Assembly: GCA_013396755.1 (NCBI GenBank)
Contig: VWZF01005993.1
Location: 829,437 to 893,436 of the forward strand
Length of the DNA stretch: 64,000 nucleotides
Direction of reading: 5' to 3'
DNA from: Sclerurus mexicanus
Lineage: Eukaryota; Chordata; Aves; Passeriformes; Furnariidae
Shown here: in pieces, positions 59,843 through 64,000 of the stretch
How the letters are laid out: each line of letters begins with the position of its first letter
Numbering within the stretch: position 1 is the stretch's first letter
Position numbers and translations under genes: made by a program
Notes under the pieces: generated by a model
Told to the model about the DNA's origin: nothing
The model's database searches: none
The model's input: the letters and a program-made list of their open reading frames with translations, nothing else

Positions 59843-62800
59843 GCTAAATTGTTTGGAAGGACTACATATGCCTTAGGATCAAAATGCAACAGGAAACGTC
59901 AGCAGCATGTCTAAATAAACATCTCTGTCTCTCTTACAAGAGCGTTTAGCAGCTCCGTTGGCAGATGTTTTTATAAAATGTTAAATACTGTGCTTTCCAA
60001 TCCTCCAAACTGTTTGTAATGCAGTAAATAGAAAAGGACAGGGGAAACCAGCTGAGGAAGGTATGTCAAAGAATGGGAGAGCCCTAAAGAATTAGTGGTT
60101 CTTCAGAAACAAAAAGTGAAAGCGGGTCCTGGGAATTAGTATTTCATTGGTGACACTGGGGTTTAAAACCCTTTATTACTGAAGTGCATTATTTTAGATG
60201 TGTAAAAGTACAGAAGGCGGTAGGGGTTGGTTTCATGCAAATGGGGGGCTTATTACAACTTACTTGAGTTAAATAAATTGGGCATTTCTACCTGCATTTT
60301 TATATCAGTACCCTGACCTACCAAATTTTAGGAGTGCAAAACGTATAGAATGTAGTGGTTTGTTTTGTGGTTTTTTTTTTGTTTGGATTTTTTTATCTCA
60401 TGGATTGCTTGCATTCTCTTAAAATGTTACCTTTTTTTTCTGGTTACTTTGCTGTGCTAAAGGAAGGAGTGGCTTACTCTTTCAGTTCCTCTTTGTATTT
60501 TCTGTCTCTCCAGTCTTCATCACACTGTATGTTTCAACTGAAGCTCATGGCATCATTTGTTTAAAAACTTGTCAGTGACTTTGCTGACTGGGGCACGCAG
60601 GGACAGCTTGTCCTCTGCTTCTCAAGTTGTGCTCTGTGGTGTCAGTGCTGCTGTCTCTGGGGCTGCCTGGTGAACTGGGTCAGCAAACTGGTCCAGTTCA
60701 CTGAGCTGCTGCCCAGATGTTTGTGCTGGGGCAGCGGCAGGGACTGCTCGAGTAATTTTGATTTCTCCCACGGGTGACTCCCATCAGTCCTTTGTCCGGG
60801 AACGAAGGAAAAGGGCTTTCTCGAGGTCATTCTCAGCTGGTCCAGACACAGCTGGGATGGGGAGCGGGCATGCTGCTGTAGGACACTGGCCCTTGCACCA
60901 GCACTTCCTCACTGGCCAGCAAAGACAATTAGTGCCTTAATGCTAACCTCCCTGGGTGCTTCTGCAGGCTGTTTTTCTTCCAAATGCTTTAAATTCCAGA
61001 CCTGTGATACTGTCAAGTACCAAAAAGTAAGATTAGATAAGGGGAGGTAGCAAGTGTGAGCTGAGAGCCAGTGCAGGTTGTCTGAGTGAAACCTTTGCGT
61101 GGGGACAGCGGCGGGTGCAGGAGCAGGGGCTGTTGCTCCACACTTGTGTGCCCGTGTTTCTTGGCTCTGGAAGGAAGCACCACCACACTGCATGCCATGG
61201 TTCAAGCTTGAGGCAAGTGGCGGATTCTGAATCGAGAAATCAGACTTCAGGGGCTGGAGCTGGGAGAAGCACTGCACTGTCATCACTGCAAAACTGAGGG
61301 ATAATTGACTGGTTTTGTAAAGCCAGCTGACCTCTGGGAATAAAAAACTGGTCAAGCTCAGAATAAGGTTTGACTACTCTGTGTAAAATACTGGGATTTT
61401 AGAAGGTGAACAGATTGTCTGTGTTTTCTTGAACTGTAATAGCCGTTTTGTCAGATTCCTCAGTGGTTCCTGGGTTTTTTTTAAGTTGTCACAAACTGAG
61501 TTCATGATTGTTCTCTCTTTTCCACCACTGTGACTTGCCTTGTCTCAGTGGAGTTCACAGCTGCTCAAAACCATGTAGGTGAATGCAGAATTGGATGGTA
61601 GATGTGAAGTGAGGCATCCCACTTGTTCTCTTGGACAGATTGCAATTCTTGCTGTTACTTGAGTATTCTTACTTCCTTACTGCCAAATCATCCCTGAAAT
61701 GCTAGAAACTGAAACTAGGAGAATCCAGTGCAATTGTATCCTGGTAGCAGGAGAGAGGGAAGGAGTGGCCTGTGCCATAGCTGGGAAACCCAGCTTTAAG
61801 AAGTTGTAAGCCATGGAATCATACGTTAGTTTTGTCTGCTGTATGATGCCAGGAGAGTGTTGTGCAAGAGTAAATGTAAAAACAGAGGTGGAGAAATCAG
61901 GCTTTTGAATTTAGGGATTAGCTCTGGGGCAACGGAAGAAATGTAATATCCTCTGATTTGAAACTACCCCAGGAAAAGCTTTTTCCCCCCACTGTTTGCA
62001 CTGATTTCTATAAACAAAGCAAATGTTCAGCTGGTTCTTATGTGTACAAGAAATTGTGAGCCCTGTTATTGCCCTGAACTTACTTAGCTGGCCCCGTGTT
62101 TCCAGCCTGCTGAGCTGGCTTTGCAAATGCTGCAGAGATTTGGAGTCCATGTTGCTGCACTGATATGTCACTTTATCTGTCAGCCAGGAGTCTCTTCTGT
62201 CCTCTTTGTATACACATGCCCATGCTGGCCAGATGGTGCTGGATTTGGGTGCCATCCAAAGCAGCGCATTAGAAAGGCCAGGTTATGTGTCATATTTCAA
62301 AAGCCAAGAAGTGCTGCCAGTTCTGCTCTTCTGGTAACAAACAGCTTGACTTAATATATCGATCGTGTTGTCCTTCCTATTCTCAAGCTGATTTCATCTA
62401 AGACACTCAAAGGGGTATAAGGTTGAAGCTTCACAGATCCCACCTGTTGCCCACTCTGTAGCTGATATCTGCATTTGCATATACTGTGTGTCTTAGAAAA
62501 ATCTGCTCTCTAACAACAACATGAAACCCTTTCCACTGCCAGAAAGAGATTTCAGTGGTGTTTGACTGCTGGTTCTCTTGGAGCACAGTATCATTAGGAG
62601 CTGGGACATGTACATTCTCCTCCTTGGTTTGCCAGAGGACTGATGTTTGATTTGGGGTAATTTGCTTTGCATTTATTAATTTCTCATTCTGTAAAATAGA
62701 GGTCAAAGTTCTGATTCCCTTTGTGTTGTGCTTTACGAATTGCTAATGAGAAAAGCTTGATAAAAGTCAAATGGTGATGTTATTTATAAATTATGAAAGA

Positions 62801-63424
62801 ACCTTCCCTCACCTTCTCAGCATGCTTTATTGGTTTTTTTCCTAGAGGAAGACTTTTGCTAATGGGATGTGAAAGCCACAGACCTCATCTGTATCAATAA
62901 GAGAGTCCTGTGTGGAGAGAGGTGGGGAATTAAGTGCCATTAAACACACGTTAATTAACATGGCCCTGCACCCCCCAGGTTGCTGCCTTCTGTGGGATGG
63001 GTGCATGTTGAAGCTGGTATTTCTGGTTTTTAAAGCCTTTATAATCAGTCTGTTTCTATAAGGTTTGAGAGTAAATTTGCCTCTGATATCGTTATAAAAA
63101 GGGTGCCGGTTTCTCCTTTCCCTACTTTTACAGATTCTGCTGAAACCTGAGAACTAATGCTTACAATTTTGCTCGGTCACAGTGGGGAACTTGGGAAGTG
63201 TAGGTCCTTCACGGGAAACAAATACCTCAGGACCCCTGTGTTTTTAAACCCTTTTTGCTTTAGTGAGCCCTTCTGGTCTGACGTGTAAAATTTCCCCTTC
63301 TGCCCTTCTATCGGCTTTGTGAAATGGAGCACTCTCGGTATTATCTTTTTATCAGCGGTTTTTGGTATCGTAGGGCTCCCCAAATTCCTTGACAAGAGCT
63401 GCTTCCCACACAAAAGCCAGATTA
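59843..63424. other. Non-coding stretch, nothing distinctive
   Basis: A T-run of ten lies near 60371-60380. Positions 60590-61260 are GC-richer, with overlapping frames of up to 148 codons and no recognisable domain. Homeodomain-type ttaattaac occurs near 62951-62959. No repeat family is recognised. Confidence 0.55.
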
Positions 63425-63690
63425 TCCAAGGTTGCAGCAGAGACGCTGTGACCCCTCGGGTGCGGTGTTCGGGAGCAGGGCTGCGGCGCTGGGGGGGCAG
63501 AGCCCGAGGATTTTGCAGACATCCGCCGTGCTTGGTCTCTTAGCAACAGCCTCCCGAGAGACGGGAGGATGCTGATTCCCTTTGCCCTTGGCCTTTCCTG
63601 GGCCTGCTGCACCCCGGCATCCCCTCTGCTCTGTGTGAGCAGCTCCCTGCTCCGCTGGCCGGGGTCTCCTCGCTCGTGCCCGGCGTCCTG
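63425..63690. promoter_or_regulatory. CpG-rich patch
   Basis: Roughly 20-24 CpGs occur in about 265 bp at above 60% GC by hand count, in contrast to the AT-rich flanks. Runs include gctgcggcgctgggggggca near 63480-63499. A donor-like cag/gtgggc lies near 63706-63714. It could be a small CpG island or a GC-rich exon that I do not recognise. Overlapping open frames on both strands have no identifiable content. Confidence 0.42.
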
Positions 63691-64000
63691 CGATGTGCTG
63701 TGGGCACAGGTGGGCACCAGGAGTCCCCTGGCTTACAGCTCTGGTGGGGATTAGAGCTTTATTAATAAACAGCAGTTGCAAATACTTTTATAGCCCTTTC
63801 TCATCTTGCAAGCTCTTTGTGTCATTGCACAGTTGAGCTGTCCTGCAACTTTTACCTGATTTTATGAATGCTATTAAAAACCATTTTTAGACCAAGTATT
63901 TCATGTGTGATTGCATTATGAATTGGTGTCTGAGCCTGGATGAGAGTTCAGGACGTGCTTGTTCTTTGTTGTTTGTGCTGTTGTAGCAGTGAGGGTTGTT
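63691..64000. other. Terminal stretch, nothing distinctive
   Basis: AT-rich unique sequence running to the window edge. No gene or repeat is recognised. Confidence 0.5.

Noticed and set aside
1..64000. CRISPR arrays, operons, prophage or other multi-gene systems
   Set aside because: No regularly spaced repeats, compact gene arrays or ribosome-binding patterns exist. The DNA is vertebrate and non-coding, and I found no basis for claiming a novel system.

Overview
The window looks like bird nuclear DNA, and it is non-coding as far as I can read it. Three interspersed repeats support this. Positions 8045-8230 hold the 3' end of a CR1 retrotransposon, read in antisense. Positions 2620-3079 hold what I recognise as a solitary avian ERVL-type LTR, also antisense. 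Positions 52900-53815 hold an older CR1 copy in sense orientation that keeps a decayed piece of the reverse-transcriptase C-terminus and most of the 3' tail. Base composition is moderate, homopolymer runs are short, SINEs are scarce and there is no Alu-type dispersed repeat, all in line with a bird. I could not assign any exon, tRNA, rRNA or microRNA gene, and I cannot name the locus. The many short reading frames have the lengths, overlaps and composition expected by chance.

Layout: 1-8.3 kb holds the LTR, a probable MIR-like fragment, two CR1 pieces and one candidate conserved element (5800-6010). From 8.3 to 18.2 kb is mostly plain sequence, with a small CpG-rich patch (10740-10960) that carries a 227-codon minus-strand open frame. 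From 18.2 to 19.3 kb is the most distinctive block: a four-copy 36-bp minisatellite followed by a CpG-island-like GC-rich segment with a G-quadruplex motif. From 19.3 to 36 kb is AT-richer, with several stretches that look like distal regulatory DNA. These include 22330-22520, and 32155-32335, which has a POU octamer, a near-consensus RFX X-box and a C/EBP palindrome. There are also two perfect or near-perfect palindromes. From 36 to 52.9 kb is largely featureless, with low-complexity T/G tracts and a few splice-signal or TATA coincidences. From 52.9 to 55.1 kb holds the old CR1, then an inverted repeat built from two MEF2-type motifs (54556-54603) in a locally CpG-rich setting, then another hairpin. 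From 55.1 to 64 kb is plain apart from a 215-codon minus-strand frame and a CpG-rich patch at 63425-63690.

Most likely this is a large intron or intergenic interval that may carry several enhancers. By eye the plus strand seems to have more T than A and more G than C over long stretches. In vertebrates that is a known mark of transcribed non-template strands, so an intron of a plus-strand gene is my weak preference. I found no previously undescribed multi-gene system. The parts most worth checking are the CpG island with its minisatellite, the MEF2 inverted repeat and the octamer/X-box element.
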